DNA of 7,272 bases from Spirochaetaceae bacterium. GTDB taxonomy: Bacteria; Spirochaetota; Spirochaetia; DSM-27196; SKKC01. The stretch is from positions 1-7,272 of the forward strand of contig PWGF01000528.1 of assembly GCA_003554375.1 (NCBI GenBank). The letters are read 5' to 3'. The translations under genes were made by a program, and so were the position numbers. Position 1 is the stretch's first letter, and each line of letters begins with the position of its first letter. The notes under the pieces are model-generated. The model made no database searches, was not told the DNA's origin, and was given only the letters and a program-made list of their open reading frames with translations. Of this stretch, positions 6,081 through 7,272 are shown piece after piece.

Positions 6081-6388
6081 TTGCCAAATCGTCGAAAAAC
6101 GGCAGTGCATCGTACAGTAACGGCATCGGCAGCGCAAACGAACTCGAAGGCGCGTAGCCAAACCCCGTTGGTAACCGATCCATGGTTCCGTTCTGCCAAT
6201 CACTCTGCTATGTCATGTAGTATCTCTTTTGGAGGCTCGCTCGCACGGTGCCGCGGCACCAGCACACCGGAATCCGGACTCCCAAGACACGCTACACCAC
6301 AACCAGCAATTCGAAATCTGGTTGATTGGGGGCGACAGAAATCTCCAATATCTCTATCTAGACATTATTCTAGTCATGTGCTATACCG
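6081..6388. other. 308-bp stretch with no recognisable gene
   Basis: This lies between the first insertion sequence and the second transposase. Long open frames here have low-complexity, Ser/Arg/Pro-rich translations and look spurious. On the minus strand a frame from ATG 6183 (MDRLPTGFGY...) runs into the insertion; joined across the empty target site it would continue to a TAA at 4810-4808, for 45 codons in all. A 14-bp perfect palindrome, GGTGCCGCGGCACC, lies at 6247-6260, and a short CTAGA/TCTAG inverted pair at 6358-6373. The left end of the second mobile element probably lies somewhere here, but its other end is outside the window, so it cannot be placed. Confidence 0.5.
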
Positions 6389-6394
6389 GTGCTC

Positions 6395-7272
6395 GTGGGA
6401 GAGAGCGAGTACAGCTTCGAGCGGCTGCTACAGTTTCTTGAAGACTCGATTGCAACCTTTCCCGACGTGCGTACCGGCGAGAACACCGTCTGCGAAGTGC
6501 GTGATGCGGTGCTCTCGGCGTTCTCGGTGTTCTTTATGCAGTGCCCTTCGTTTCTCGCCCATCAGAGGGCGAGGGCGGGGAGAATCGGCAACAACAATGC
6601 CTCAAGCATCTTCGGCGTACACAAGATTCCCACCGACACGCATATCCGCAATCTGCTCGATCCGGTTCCCGCCGAGCTGCTGTTTCCGGTCTTCGACGCG
6701 GTTTTCGCCTTTCTCTTCGAGCAGGGGGTGATCTCCGAGCTTGTTACTTCCGACGGGCTGCTGCTTGTTGCCCTCGACGGGACGTGGTTTTTCTCTTCCG
6801 AACAGATCATGTGTCCCTCATGTCAGAGCAAACGGCACAACAACGGCACAACGACCTATTACCACAGTGCAATCACGCCGGTGATCGTGAAGCCGGGGGT
6901 CGATCAAGTGGTGTCGTTGCCACCTGAGTTCATCACCGCTGACGACGGTTCAACCAAACAGGACTGCGAAAACAAGGCGGCTAAGCGGTGGATGGAATCC
7001 GCCGGGCTGCGCTATTTGAGCGAGCGGTACAGGGTGGTACTGTTGGGCGACGACTTATATGCCAAGCAACCGGTGTGCGAACACACCGGCCGGCACGGCT
7101 ACAGCTTCATCTACGTATGCAAGAGTTCATCGCATAAGCATTTATATGAATGGCTGTCGGAGTTCTCAAGCAAGGATCTTCATCAGAAGACATACCGGCA
7201 TTGGACCGGCAAGAAGCGCCAACTATACCGTTATCGCTACCGCAACGACGTGCCGCTGCGAGACGGCGACGA
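6395..7272 (+). CDS. Second DDE-type transposase, N-terminal part (cut by window edge)
   Basis: An open frame of 292 codons runs off the right edge. It is unlike the IS4-type enzyme at 4927-5973. Residues 41-90 contain FSVFFMQCPSFLAHQR and FGVHKIPTDTHIRNLLDP, a pattern I associate with widespread transposases of unclassified or IS4-superfamily type. The first catalytic Asp is probably D128 in LVALDGT. A CPSC pair (C140, C143) and NGTTTYYHSAITPVIV follow, then LPPEFI..DDGSTKQDCE with AAKRW near 175-199. A second Asp is probably D219 or D220 in VVLLGDDLY. The catalytic Glu would lie beyond the window. The start is uncertain: the frame opens after TAG 6371-6373, the only start codons before the conserved part are GTG 6389 and GTG 6395, and neither has a good ribosome site. 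The 5' end may therefore be damaged. Exact family not assigned. Confidence 0.8.
   Translation, partial: MGESEYSFERLLQFLEDSIATFPDVRTGENTVCEVRDAVLSAFSVFFMQCPSFLAHQRARAGRIGNNNASSIFGVHKIPTDTHIRNLLDPVPAELLFPVFDAVFAFLFEQGVISELVTSDGLLLVALDGTWFFSSEQIMCPSCQSKRHNNGTTTYYHSAITPVIVKPGVDQVVSLPPEFITADDGSTKQDCENKAAKRWMESAGLRYLSERYRVVLLGDDLYAKQPVCEHTGRHGYSFIYVCKSSSHKHLYEWLSEFSSKDLHQKTYRHWTGKKRQLYRYRYRNDVPLRDGD

Noticed and set aside
5940..6731. A 263-codon plus-strand open frame spanning the end of the insertion sequence and the start of the second transposase.
   Set aside because: Its translation is rich in Ser, Arg and Pro without domain-like patterns. It crosses the element boundary and overlaps the well-supported second transposase in a different frame.
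1..7272. A CRISPR array, tRNA/rRNA gene, riboswitch or previously undescribed defence system.
   Set aside because: No spaced direct-repeat series, no clover-leaf or ribosomal sequence, and no unexplained gene cluster was seen. All well-supported genes belong to known transporter, regulator, flavoprotein and transposase families.

Overview
The window looks like an accessory or catabolic region of a bacterial chromosome of fairly high GC, probably a spirochaete from a saline habitat. Two clues support this, and both are inference rather than proof. The exported solute-binding protein has the AAGQAEE-type sequence after its signal peptide that is common in spirochaete sugar-binding proteins. Its mature part is also strikingly acidic: by hand count about 78 Asp/Glu against about 18 Lys/Arg, with only 3 Lys, which is typical of haloadapted exported proteins.

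The left two thirds (1-4833) is one minus-strand carbohydrate-uptake operon. In transcription order it holds a well-formed promoter, a 26-bp operator palindrome, a LacI-family regulator (4690-3656), an ABC solute-binding protein (3594-2320), a strong intergenic hairpin, a MalF/UgpA-type permease (2220-1303), a MalG/UgpE-type permease (1293-436) and the first 103 codons of a FAD-dependent oxidoreductase that leaves the left edge (309-1). No ABC ATPase is present, so the importer probably borrows a shared one. The model is that the regulator sits on its own promoter, an unidentified sugar or sugar derivative releases it, the binding protein is made in excess through the hairpin, and the oxidoreductase acts on the imported compound.

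The right third is mobile DNA. A complete IS4-type insertion sequence (4843-6074) has 24-bp perfect inverted repeats, a probable 6-bp target duplication GGGATC, and a transposase with D-D-E residues and an intact YREK signature. Its transposase frame breaks at a run of eight A; the conserved C-terminal part continues in another frame and stops exactly at the right inverted repeat. The element landed 9 bp upstream of the operon's -35 box and points away from it.

Between 6081 and about 6388 there is no recognisable gene. From about 6395 to the right edge runs the N-terminal part of a second, unrelated DDE-type transposase. I see no CRISPR array, RNA gene or clearly new defence or metabolic system. 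The most informative features are the promoter-operator architecture, the malE/malF-like hairpin, the IS insertion at the promoter and the A8 frame break.
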